Assembly (NCBI GenBank): GCA_013152695.1
Contig: JAADFV010000142.1
Span: 1 to 26,717 of the forward strand
Length of the DNA stretch: 26,717 nucleotides
From: Chloroflexota bacterium
GTDB lineage: Bacteria; Chloroflexota; Anaerolineae; J102
Direction of reading: 5' to 3'
Shown here in pieces: positions 14,288 to 21,635 of this stretch (position 1 is its first letter; each line of letters begins with the position of its first letter). The notes below the pieces were generated by a model. It was not told the DNA's origin, ran no database searches, and saw only the letters and a program-made list of their open reading frames with translations. The position numbers and the translations under genes are program-made.

Positions 14288-14950
14288 ATGTATGGTATTG
14301 GCATACTTAAAGGCTTAGGCATTACTCTCCGCCGTACGGCAATGACATTTATCGATGATATGGCGCGCGTCCCATCACGGTACAAGGGCGCCATTGATAC
14401 ACAGATCGATACAAAAAAAGTCAAAATGGTGCATCAGCCCACAGATATCAAGGGCCTCTTTACCATCCAATATCCGGAAGAAAAACGGCAACTTCCTGAA
14501 AACTTCCGTTACATTCCCATGCTCCTTTACGACGAGGAGACCGGCAAGGACCGCTGTACAGCCTGCGGTATTTGCTCCAAAGTCTGTCCTCCCCAATGCA
14601 TTTGGATTGTAAGAGAAACCAACGAGCAAGGAAAACCCGTTCCCCATCCGGCCGAGTACTACATCGACGCCAGCATCTGCATGAGTTGCGGCTTCTGCGC
14701 CGAATACTGTCCCTTCGACGCCATCAAAATGAATCATGATTACGAGATGGCGACCTATGACCGCTACCCCGGTCTGGTTTTCGACAAAGACGCACTCAGC
14801 GTCCCCACCAGCTACTACGCCGCCCTTTATCCCAAAGCCTGGGAAGCCGAAGAAGCTGCCCGTGCAGCCAAAGCCGCCAAAAAAGCTGCCCGTGCCAAAA
14901 GGTCTGCAAGCCGCTCCGGCCCTGCCAAAAAGGCAACACCTGCCTCCTAA
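14288..14950 (+). CDS. nuoI: NADH-quinone oxidoreductase subunit I
   Basis: NuoI holds the two [4Fe-4S] clusters N6a and N6b that bridge the NADH module to cluster N2. The 220-residue protein has both ferredoxin motifs: C90, C93, C96, C100 (CTACGICSKVCP) and C131, C134, C137, C141 (CMSCGFCAEYCP). The N-terminal amphipathic part (GIGILKGLGITLRRT) fits the segment that lies on the membrane. Unusual is a C-terminal tail from about residue 184 that is almost all Ala, Lys, Arg and Glu, likely helical and strongly basic. AAAGGAAC before the ATG is the ribosome site. No nuoH, nuoJ-N, nuoE, nuoF or nuoG follows; the next gene is an unrelated hydrolase after a 274-base gap with a hairpin. Confidence 0.95.
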   Translation: MYGIGILKGLGITLRRTAMTFIDDMARVPSRYKGAIDTQIDTKKVKMVHQPTDIKGLFTIQYPEEKRQLPENFRYIPMLLYDEETGKDRCTACGICSKVCPPQCIWIVRETNEQGKPVPHPAEYYIDASICMSCGFCAEYCPFDAIKMNHDYEMATYDRYPGLVFDKDALSVPTSYYAALYPKAWEAEEAARAAKAAKKAARAKRSASRSGPAKKATPAS

Positions 14951-15145
14951 GCAGAACCAGCCCTTAGTTACCGTCCCTTAAGGAATCCATCACAGCGACG
15001 GCATTCCCAAACAGACAGTTACGGAATGGCGCCAGAGACAATTTCTTAAGCCAAAATACCTGACGCCAAGCAGAAGAAAAGGAAACCAAGCTGTAAGTCA
15101 TCCCCTCGACCCCAACGTAACCAAAGGATGCTCTCACAGGCTACC

Positions 15146-15186
15146 AAGAGCCGGGCTGTCGCTTGCCTACGATAGCCGCGGCTCTT
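15146..15186 (+). terminator. Probable terminator after nuoI
   Basis: AAGAGCCGGGCTGTCG (15146-15161) pairs with CGATAGCCGCGGCTCTT (15170-15186) around an 8-base loop, with one bulged C and one G-U pair. The following TGTCATTCTATTCTTG is only moderately T-rich. The preceding 195 bases after nuoI hold nothing I recognise. Confidence 0.6.
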
Positions 15187-15224
15187 TGTCATTCTATTCT
15201 TGATTCACATCCAGGAGTAAGATC

Positions 15225-15914
15225 ATGTCAGTCCGCATCACCTATCACGGTCATGCCGCCATTTCCATCGACAGTGACGGCACAAAAATCTTGATCGACC
15301 CCTTCTTTACCGACAATCCCCTTGCCAAAATCAGCGCCGACGAGGTCGCGGCAGATTTTATTCTCGTCTCGCATGGTCACGGCGATCATGTAGGCGATAC
15401 GGTGGCAATCGCCAAACGTACTGGCGCTCAGGTCATCAGTAACTTCGAGATCGTAGGCTGGTTGGGTCAACAAGGCCTGGAGAACCTGCATCCTCTTCAC
15501 ATCGGTGGCGGAAACCAGTTCCCCTTTGGCCGCTGCAAAATGACCATCGCTCATCATGGTTCCAGTTTGCCCGACGGCACCTACGGTGGAAATCCAGGAG
15601 GTTTTCTCCTCAAACTCAACAACGGTAAAACCATCTACTTTGCCGGTGATACCGCCCTGACCTACGACATGAAATGGCTGGCAGACGACAACGTCGATGT
15701 CGCCATTCTCCCCATCGGCGACAACTTCACGATGGGCCCCGACGATGCTCTCAAAGCTGTCCAGCTCATCCAGCCCAAGACTGTCATCCCTTGCCATTTT
15801 GGCACCTGGCCTTACATCGAGGTTGACGCCAAAGACTTCCAGACTCGCTGCCAGGCAGAAACCGAGGCCAACTGTGTGTTGCTGCACACGGAAGAATCCT
15901 TCGAAATCAACTAA
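15225..15914 (+). CDS. Metallo-beta-lactamase-fold metal-dependent hydrolase (UPF0173-like)
   Basis: A 229-residue cytosolic hydrolase of the small single-domain UPF0173 kind. The metal-binding signature SHGHGDHVGD places H50, H52, D54 and H55 at the dinuclear site. Further ligands are expected at H115/H116 (AHHGSS), D146 (FAGDTA) and H197 (IPCHFGTWP). The start MSVRITYHGHAAI is the usual opening strand, with the HGHA loop. A good GGAG ribosome site lies 7 bases before the ATG. The in vivo substrate of this family is unknown. It is transcribed in the same direction as the nuo genes but is separated from nuoI by 274 bases and a hairpin, so it probably has its own promoter. Confidence 0.9.
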   Translation: MSVRITYHGHAAISIDSDGTKILIDPFFTDNPLAKISADEVAADFILVSHGHGDHVGDTVAIAKRTGAQVISNFEIVGWLGQQGLENLHPLHIGGGNQFPFGRCKMTIAHHGSSLPDGTYGGNPGGFLLKLNNGKTIYFAGDTALTYDMKWLADDNVDVAILPIGDNFTMGPDDALKAVQLIQPKTVIPCHFGTWPYIEVDAKDFQTRCQAETEANCVLLHTEESFEIN

Positions 15915-16005
15915 ACTAGTGGGCGTAGGCATTTCTGCGGAAACACCAATAATCCAACACACCACCTGACACCTCCTGCCAGCCCTTTCCAATCCTCATC
16001 TTTCC

Positions 16006-16395
16006 ATGTACCCAAAAGCCGAAATACTTTTTCCCCCTGTCCTCATCCCCAACCTGCGCAATTTACGCGAAGAAGGTTGGGCAAAACTAGTGGATCGTGT
16101 TTCAAAACTACCTGAAACACATCCTGACACCCTGGCCTTCTGCCTGCTCATGATTCGCCTCGATGGCTGTCTGAAATGCTACAGTGGCAGCTACAAATTC
16201 ATGCGCGGCTGCGAAGCGTGCGCTACGCAAAGTGTCACCCAATTCAAGGGTGACGAAGATGATTTACTGGCGCTGTACGAGAAGGCCCAGGCAGATATCC
16301 AAAACTATCTGGATGGTAAGGGCCCTCCTCGCGAAGAGGAAATCATCGTTACAAGCACAGAAGATGAGGAAGAGGAACAAGAGGCCATTCCCTAG
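16006..16395 (+). CDS. Small protein with two CxxC pairs, function unknown
   Basis: A 129-residue protein without a recognised family. Its centre carries five cysteines in 27 residues: C46, then C55-x-x-C58 (GCLKC) and C69-x-x-C72 (GCEAC). These could bind zinc or an iron-sulfur cluster, or form disulfides. The flanking helices LREEGWAKLVDRVSK and DLLALYEKAQADIQNYL are amphipathic. The last 20 residues are highly acidic (EDEEEEQE). There is no signal peptide. No Shine-Dalgarno sequence precedes the ATG. The FAD oxidoreductase gene starts only 3 bases after its stop, so the two are almost certainly co-transcribed. Codon use and composition match the neighbours, which supports it as a real gene. 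Confidence 0.78.
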   Translation: MYPKAEILFPPVLIPNLRNLREEGWAKLVDRVSKLPETHPDTLAFCLLMIRLDGCLKCYSGSYKFMRGCEACATQSVTQFKGDEDDLLALYEKAQADIQNYLDGKGPPREEEIIVTSTEDEEEEQEAIP

Positions 16396-16398
16396 TTT

Positions 16399-17742
16399 AT
16401 GAATACCTACCGCAAACATATTGCCATCGTTGGTGCCGGTGTGGCTGGTCTCACCGCAGCATACGACTTGATCAATGCCGGATACCGTGTCACCATTTTC
16501 GAAGCGGCCCCCCAAGTTGGGGGCCTTGCCGCTGGTTTCAAGGCTTCCCATTGGGACTGGACCCTCGAAAAATACTACCATCACTGGTTCCAATCAGATA
16601 AACACATCCTCGGCCTTATCGCTGAATTAGGCTGGAGCGATCAAGTCCTCTTTCCGCGCCCTTACACCGTCGTTTACCAAAACGGCCGCTTCGAACCACT
16701 CGATTCCATCCCCGAAGCGATCAAATTTACCCTCCAGCACTTCTCTTTCCTCGACTTTGTACGTTTTGGGGCGGTGGGTGTGTATTTGCGCCTAACCCCC
16801 TGGTGGAAACCGTTGGAGCGGGTTACTGCCGATGCCTGGATGCGCAAATGGGTAGGGGAGCGCATTTATAATGCCCTTTGGCGTCCTCTTTTAGTAGGGA
16901 AATTTGGTGAAGAAAACCTGAATACCGTCAATATGGCCTGGCTGTGGGCACGTCTCAAATCTCGTACCACCCGCTTAGGTACCTTTGTGGGCGGTTTTCA
17001 AGCCTTTCTTGACAAACTCGCCCAACACGTGCAAGAAAAAGGGGTGCAAATCCACCTCTCTACAGCCGTTACCGCCATTCGTTATCAACAAAGTTCCACA
17101 GAGCCCCCCTGGCTCGTGCACACTCAGACAGGTGCCAACCGCTTCGATGCTGTTATTTCGACCAGCTCACCTTCGGCCATGCTTCACCTGACACCCGACC
17201 TCCCCCCCAGCTACACCGCCCAACTGCAGAATTTGCAATCCATGGGGGCAGTTGTCCTCGTTTTGAGCCTGAAACATCGTCTCACCTCCTATTACTGGCA
17301 CAATCTTCCCAAAGAAGCAGGCTTTCCTTACCTGGCAATGGTCGAGCATACCAACTACATCGGCCCGGAACATTACGGCGGTGATCACATCATCTACTGT
17401 GGCGACTATCTCCCTCCCGAACACGAATACTTCAGCCTCAGCAAAGAAGAGCTTACACAACGGTTCCTCCCCTCCCTCAAACGTTTCAATCCTGATTTCG
17501 ATTCCTCGTGGATCAAAGATAGCTGGCTGTGGAAAACACCCTACGCCCAGCCCATCCCCACCCTCAACCACTCCCAAAACATCCCCCCCGTGCGCACACC
17601 CTTGCCTGGCCTTTACTTCGCCAGCATGAGCCAGATTTATCCCTGGGATCGGGGCACCAATTATGCCGTCGAAATGGGTCGTAAAGTGGCCTCTTTCATT
17701 CTTGCCGATCTCCCGGCTTCCTCTCCCTCCGGGCAGGCGTAA
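16399..17742 (+). CDS. FAD-dependent oxidoreductase (amine oxidase / protoporphyrinogen oxidase-like)
   Basis: The 447-residue protein opens with a Rossmann dinucleotide-binding motif GAGVAGL (G12, G14, G17) and an acidic residue E35 at the end of the second strand, followed by GGLAAG, as in flavin monoamine oxidases, HemY-type and phytoene desaturase-like enzymes. The C-terminal flavin-contact segment GLYFASMSQIYPWDRGTNYAVEMG is also present. The middle holds aromatic-rich substrate-binding segments (TLEKYYHHWFQSD, YYWHNLP). Members of this group act on diverse substrates, including sugar nucleotides, isoprenoids and porphyrins, so the substrate is left open. No membrane segment is evident. 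It starts 3 bases after the small cysteine protein and is followed by mrp after about 100 bases. Confidence 0.86.
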   Translation: MNTYRKHIAIVGAGVAGLTAAYDLINAGYRVTIFEAAPQVGGLAAGFKASHWDWTLEKYYHHWFQSDKHILGLIAELGWSDQVLFPRPYTVVYQNGRFEPLDSIPEAIKFTLQHFSFLDFVRFGAVGVYLRLTPWWKPLERVTADAWMRKWVGERIYNALWRPLLVGKFGEENLNTVNMAWLWARLKSRTTRLGTFVGGFQAFLDKLAQHVQEKGVQIHLSTAVTAIRYQQSSTEPPWLVHTQTGANRFDAVISTSSPSAMLHLTPDLPPSYTAQLQNLQSMGAVVLVLSLKHRLTSYYWHNLPKEAGFPYLAMVEHTNYIGPEHYGGDHIIYCGDYLPPEHEYFSLSKEELTQRFLPSLKRFNPDFDSSWIKDSWLWKTPYAQPIPTLNHSQNIPPVRTPLPGLYFASMSQIYPWDRGTNYAVEMGRKVASFILADLPASSPSGQA

Positions 17743-17844
17743 CGAAAACCCACCTTTCGACATCTCATTAAGAGCCTCACAGACTCTGCTCGCTGTTCGC
17801 GGGCACTGCAACATTGCAAAATAATACAGACCAAGGAAAACTCC

Positions 17845-18918
17845 ATGCCAAACCAAGCCAATACCGATGCCGTCATGGCTGCTCTCAGCACCGTACAAGA
17901 GCCTGAACTCCACAAAGATTTGGTGACCCTGAACATGATTCATGATCTCCAAATCGAAGGCGAGACCGTTAGCCTGACAGTGATGCTTACCACACCGGCC
18001 TGCCCTCTCACAGGAAAAATAGAAAACGATATTCGTCAGGCCTTACTTCAGGTGCCCGGCGTCAAAAAAGTCGACGTTCACTTCGATGCCAATGTCCGAG
18101 CTGACAACCGGATATCCGGCCAGCTACAACTCCCCATCAAGAATATCATCGCCATTGCTAGCGGCAAAGGCGGTGTGGGCAAAAGCACCGTTGCCGTCAA
18201 TCTTGCCGTTGCTCTGGCCCAAACCGGCGCCAAAGTGGGCCTGCTCGATGCGGATATCACCGGCCCCAACATTCCCCAAATGCTGGGTGTCGAGCGCATG
18301 CCTCCTCCTAAAAACCAAAAACTCACCCCTGCCCAAGCTTACGGCATCCAATTCATCTCCATGGGCTTTATGCTCAAACCCGATCAGGCCGCGATTTGGC
18401 GGGGGCCCATGCTCCATTCCGCCATTCGCCAGCTCTTTACCGATGTCGCCTGGGAAGAAGTCGATTACATGATCGTCGACCTGCCGCCTGGCACCGGTGA
18501 CGCCCATCTTACACTCGCCCAGTCCACGCCTCTCACAGGTGGCGTCATCGTCTCCACCCCCCAGGATGTGGCCCTGGCCGATGCCCGCAGAGGTCTGTTT
18601 GCCTTTCAGCAACTACAGGTTCCCATCCTGGGTATCATCGAGAACATGTCCTATTTCATCGCTCCCGACACCGGTAATCGTTATGACATTTTCGGCTACG
18701 GTGGTGCCGAACGGGCAGCTAAAGAACTGGGTGTCCCTTTCTTAGGGCGGCTACCCCTCGACCCTCGCGCCCGTGAAGGGAGCGACAGCGGTGTCCCCAT
18801 CGTCATTTCCGAACCTAATTCAGAAATTGCCCGCTCCTTCCGTGATATTGCCAACCTCCTCGCTGCACAGGTCAGCATCCTTAGCTACCGTCCCGATCCC
18901 CAGTTGAAAATCATCTAA
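17845..18918 (+). CDS. mrp: Mrp/ApbC family P-loop ATPase (iron-sulfur carrier type)
   Basis: Mrp/ApbC/Nbp35 proteins help load [4Fe-4S] clusters into target enzymes. The 357-residue protein has an N-terminal MIP18/DUF59 domain (residues 8-85, with the conserved [12 protein letters not shown] and C53) joined to an ATPase with the deviant Walker [11 protein letters not shown] at 106-115, the switch [10 protein letters not shown] at 133-142 and VDLPPGTGD at 211-219. The family's cluster-binding CxxC is missing: the place reads [12 protein letters not shown] (266-277). The start is supported by CAAGGAAAA just upstream. Its proximity to nuo genes, which need eight or nine iron-sulfur clusters, is suggestive. 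The gene ends before a strong intrinsic terminator. Confidence 0.94.
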   Translation: MPNQANTDAVMAALSTVQEPELHKDLVTLNMIHDLQIEGETVSLTVMLTTPACPLTGKIENDIRQALLQVPGVKKVDVHFDANVRADNRISGQLQLPIKNIIAIASGKGGVGKSTVAVNLAVALAQTGAKVGLLDADITGPNIPQMLGVERMPPPKNQKLTPAQAYGIQFISMGFMLKPDQAAIWRGPMLHSAIRQLFTDVAWEEVDYMIVDLPPGTGDAHLTLAQSTPLTGGVIVSTPQDVALADARRGLFAFQQLQVPILGIIENMSYFIAPDTGNRYDIFGYGGAERAAKELGVPFLGRLPLDPRAREGSDSGVPIVISEPNSEIARSFRDIANLLAAQVSILSYRPDPQLKII

Positions 18919-18940
18919 TTCCAAACCCCCTTCTAACAAC

Positions 18941-18989
18941 AGACACCAACACAGAACGCACCAGCTTCTGTGTTGGTGTCTATTTTTTT
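18941..18989 (+). terminator. Strong intrinsic terminator after mrp
   Basis: AGACACCAACACAGAA (18941-18956) pairs perfectly with TTCTGTGTTGGTGTCT (18966-18981), a 16-base-pair stem with a 9-base loop, followed by A and seven T (18983-18989). The oppositely oriented gene ends at 19015, but on that strand no T-run follows the stem. Confidence 0.93.
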
Positions 18990-19014
18990 GACCGCACATC
19001 CCGATAATGAAGTA

Positions 19015-19320
19015 TCAGGATTGAACAGCTAAAGCCTGCGGCTCTTGTTCGAATGGTGCAAGTGTCTGAAAGAAAAATGTCGAGGCCGCTTGGGCAGCTT
19101 TGGCCTGCTCTTGTGCTGTCTTCGCATGACTCATCAGAACCACCAATGTGATCTGATGTAACGAAGCCAGATCGAGCACGCTCAGACCATAGCGCATTGC
19201 ACGTTGCGTGAAGGCGTGGGCCTCCTGCTGCATCGGTGAATCTGCCGGGCTCAGAAGATAATCTCGAACGGCAGCCAAATACTGATCGGCCAACTCTGAA
19301 AACGTAGGGGAAGAGGACAT
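19015..19320 (-). CDS. Stand-alone RsbU N-terminal-like domain protein
   Basis: About 101 all-helical residues resembling the N-terminal partner-binding domain of the phosphatase RsbU (KaiA/RbsU type). Visible features are LADQYLAAVRDYL, then a helix with AFTQRAMRYGLSVLDLASLHQITL, and a last helix FFFQTLAPFEQ, where LEALxPFEM is usual. In RsbU the domain binds the RsbT switch kinase in stress signalling and is normally followed by PAS or PP2C domains. Here the protein stops a few residues after the last helix, so it is either a free-standing binding module or a truncated remnant. The start is uncertain: ATG 19320 is used; an upstream TTG at 19341 is in frame. No good ribosome site fits either. 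Neither neighbour is an obvious partner. Confidence 0.68.
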   Translation of the reverse strand: MSSSPTFSELADQYLAAVRDYLLSPADSPMQQEAHAFTQRAMRYGLSVLDLASLHQITLVVLMSHAKTAQEQAKAAQAASTFFFQTLAPFEQEPQALAVQS

Positions 19321-19389
19321 GTGGGGGGAACCGTCCTTCAAATAATAATGGAAAATCTTATCTCATTTACTAATTCGACACTATACTGT

Positions 19390-19418
19390 TTAACAATAAT
19401 ACTAAATTACACTATAAT
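19390..19418 (+). promoter_or_regulatory. Distal promoter upstream of the acyl-CoA dehydrogenase operon
   Basis: TTAACA (19390-19395), 17-base spacer, TATAAT (19413-19418), one mismatch overall. It lies in a strongly AT-rich stretch (about 19340-19480). Transcription from it would give a leader of about 175 bases. Confidence 0.6.
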
Positions 19419-19495
19419 TTGCAAAATGTCAAGTGTTCGTCCAATAATTTCAAATTTTTTACGCGAATTCGTCAATTTCTACAATAGTGCCGCTT

Positions 19496-19525
19496 TTGCA
19501 TGACAGGGAACGCGCCTGTTATAAT
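19496..19525 (+). promoter_or_regulatory. Proximal extended -10 promoter of the acyl-CoA dehydrogenase operon
   Basis: TTGCAT (19496-19501), 18-base spacer ending in TGT, TATAAT (19520-19525): an extended -10 of the form TGTTATAATGC. Predicted start near 19532, about 70 bases before the ATG at 19601. Confidence 0.65.
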
Positions 19526-19540
19526 GCGATGCGTCATAGA

Positions 19541-19556
19541 TGGTGCCCTTGCACCA
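19541..19556 (+). other. Small leader hairpin before the acyl-CoA dehydrogenase gene
   Basis: TGGTGC-CCTT-GCACCA forms a perfect six-pair hairpin about ten bases into the predicted transcript. No T-run follows, so it is not a terminator; it may protect the 5' end or be incidental. Confidence 0.4.
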
Positions 19557-19600
19557 AGCTCACGAAACTCATCTTCCCTCAACGCAAGGAAGCGCTAACC

Positions 19601-20806
19601 ATGGATTTTGCTTACACCAAAGAACACGAAATGGTCCGCGACATGGTGCGGGATTTCGCCAGGAAAGAGATTCGTCCGGTCATCAAGGATTACGACCGTG
19701 AACACAAATATCCACACTTCTTACTGGGCCGTATGGCTGAACTGGGCATCATGGGTATCTGTATCCCCGTGCGCTATGGTGGTGCCGGCATGGATTATAT
19801 CTCCCTCGGCATCGTCTCTGAGGCGCTAGAGTGGGCCGATGCCTCTGTGCGAGAAACCATTGCCGTCCACCTCGCCCTCAACGCTATGGCCGTATTCCAA
19901 TGGGGAAACGAGGAACAAAAACAACGATTTCTCGTGCCTCTGGCCAGCGGTGAAAGAGTAGGGTGCTTTGGTCTGACCGAACCTGCTGCGGGTTCAGATG
20001 TAGCGGCCATGAAATCCACAGCCCGTAAAGATGGGAGCGACTACATCCTCAACGGCGAAAAAATGTGGATCACCCTGGCCGATGTAGCAGACACGATGCT
20101 CGTCTTTGCCAAAACCGATCCCGCCAAACGCCACCGCGGCATCACCGCCTTTATGGTCGAACGAGGCATGCCCGGCCTTACCACCGGCACCATTACCGAC
20201 AAAATGGGCGTTCACGCCAGTAACACGGGTTGGATTGCCATGAATGATGTGCGGGTTCCCGCCGAAAATCGTCTCGGTGAAGAGGGAGAAGGCTTCAAAA
20301 TCGCCATGAGCTGCCTTGATCATGCGCGCATGACCGTTGCTGCCGGAGCAACAGGGACCATCCGTGCCGTGATGGAATTGGCCATTGCCTATGCTCAAGA
20401 ACGGGAAACCTTCGGCCAGAAAATTGCTTCCCACCAATTGGTGCAGCAAATGATCGCCAAAATGGCCCTCAACTATGACATTGCCACCCTTTTGTGGCAA
20501 CGTGCCGCCTGGCTCAAGAATCAAGGCGTCCGCAACACACGTGAGACCTCACAAGCAAAGTGGTTTGCCACAGAAGCAGCATGGGAAGCGGCTTCAGACG
20601 CCGTACAAATCCATGGCGCCTATGGTTTTTCGAAAGAATATGAGGTGGAACGCTATTTGCGTAATGCTAAAGGCGCCGTCATTTACGAAGGCACTACGCA
20701 AATTCATCAGCTTATGCAAGCAAGTTATGCTTTGGGAGTGCGGCGAGATAAACCGATTCGCTGCGAACTCCCTGCTTATGATCCAGATTTCTGGCAGGCC
20801 GACTGA
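19601..20806 (+). CDS. Acyl-CoA dehydrogenase
   Basis: A FAD enzyme that puts an alpha-beta double bond into an acyl-CoA and passes electrons to ETF. The start is set at 19601 (MDFAYTKEH), where AAGGA lies upstream. The open frame extends back to 19487, but the extra residues are not family-like and cover the promoter. The 401 residues show the N-terminal helical domain, the flavin-contact strand [13 protein letters not shown], the [17 protein letters not shown] segment, and the C-terminal helical domain with [15 protein letters not shown]. The catalytic base is E363 in [10 protein letters not shown], at the position used by short- and medium-chain enzymes. The substrate chain length cannot be told from sequence. 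It is followed by etfB and etfA, its presumed electron acceptor, as one operon. Confidence 0.95.
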   Translation: MDFAYTKEHEMVRDMVRDFARKEIRPVIKDYDREHKYPHFLLGRMAELGIMGICIPVRYGGAGMDYISLGIVSEALEWADASVRETIAVHLALNAMAVFQWGNEEQKQRFLVPLASGERVGCFGLTEPAAGSDVAAMKSTARKDGSDYILNGEKMWITLADVADTMLVFAKTDPAKRHRGITAFMVERGMPGLTTGTITDKMGVHASNTGWIAMNDVRVPAENRLGEEGEGFKIAMSCLDHARMTVAAGATGTIRAVMELAIAYAQERETFGQKIASHQLVQQMIAKMALNYDIATLLWQRAAWLKNQGVRNTRETSQAKWFATEAAWEAASDAVQIHGAYGFSKEYEVERYLRNAKGAVIYEGTTQIHQLMQASYALGVRRDKPIRCELPAYDPDFWQAD

Positions 20807-20870
20807 TTCTCCTCCCTGCCACCTCATTCCACCATCCTTCTATCCCTCACTCTGACAAGGAGAAGTTCGT

Positions 20871-21623
20871 ATGCGGTACTTAGTTTGTGTCAAGCAGGCT
20901 CCAGACACAGCCGAACTACCCAAAGTAAATCCCGAGGAAGCAGCAAGCGGTAAGCTTAGCATCCAACTCGTAGTCAACCCCTGGGATGAGCACGCCATCG
21001 AAGCGAGCCTGCAGATGGCGGAAAACTATGGCGGCGTAGCCGGTGCCATTACCGTAGGCGACGAGAAAGCCATCGACGCCCTGCGTAGCGCCCTGGCCAT
21101 GGGCTGCAAAGAGGCAACGCTTATCCAAGAACAGGCAGAGGATGCCTGGAGCGTAGCCACCCTCCTTGCCGCAGCCGTGCAAAAAATGGGCGATATCACT
21201 TACGTCCTCACAGGGCAATTGACCGTCGATGGCAACAGCGGTTCTGTGCCCGTAGCATTGGCCCGTAAATTGGGTTGGCCCGTAGTCACTGGTGTTGCCA
21301 AGATCATCGAAGCCAGCGAAGACAGCATTACCGTCGAACGTGCTACCGGCCAGGCTCGTTACACGGTGAAAGTGCCCGCGCCAGCCGTGCTTTCTGTCAT
21401 CAAAGAAATCGGTGAGCCTCGCTATCCGACCTTCATCAATATTCGTAAAGCTGCTCGTGTGCAGATTCCTACGTGGACGGCAGCAGATCTGGGTATCGAA
21501 ACACCCGCACCCGTACTCCACATGGATGACTACCGCAAACCCCCTGCCCGCGACGCCCATGTGCAACTCTTCGACAGCGCCGAAGAACTGATCGACGCCC
21601 TCCTCGCTGAAAAAGTCTTATAG
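20871..21623 (+). CDS. etfB: Electron transfer flavoprotein subunit beta
   Basis: EtfB pairs with EtfA to form the ETF, which accepts electrons from acyl-CoA dehydrogenases. The 250-residue length and the opening strand RYLVCVKQAPDT are typical, as are NPWDEHAIEASLQM and GAITVGDEKAIDALRSALAMG, and the nucleotide-binding loop segment TGQLTVDGNSGSVPVALARKLGWPVVT. The C-terminal arm that wraps around EtfA is present. AAGGAG lies 8 bases before the ATG. etfA follows 12 bases after the stop, each with its own ribosome site. Whether this is a simple or electron-bifurcating ETF cannot be settled from the sequence; the nearest partner, a plain acyl-CoA dehydrogenase, favours a simple electron carrier. 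Confidence 0.96.
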   Translation: MRYLVCVKQAPDTAELPKVNPEEAASGKLSIQLVVNPWDEHAIEASLQMAENYGGVAGAITVGDEKAIDALRSALAMGCKEATLIQEQAEDAWSVATLLAAAVQKMGDITYVLTGQLTVDGNSGSVPVALARKLGWPVVTGVAKIIEASEDSITVERATGQARYTVKVPAPAVLSVIKEIGEPRYPTFINIRKAARVQIPTWTAADLGIETPAPVLHMDDYRKPPARDAHVQLFDSAEELIDALLAEKVL

Positions 21624-21635
21624 GAGAAAAACATC

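Noticed and set aside
15228..15992. A 254-residue open frame on the minus strand opposite the metallo-hydrolase
   Set aside because: It mirrors the hydrolase gene, which has clear metal-binding motifs and a ribosome site; the minus frame has no recognisable domain.
17167..17952. A 261-residue minus-strand frame across the FAD oxidoreductase and mrp boundary
   Set aside because: It spans two well-supported plus-strand genes and their gap, and shows no family features.
19487..19600. A 38-residue N-terminal extension of the acyl-CoA dehydrogenase
   Set aside because: The extended -10 promoter lies within it, the residues are not family-like, and ATG 19601 has a ribosome site and a typical N-terminus.
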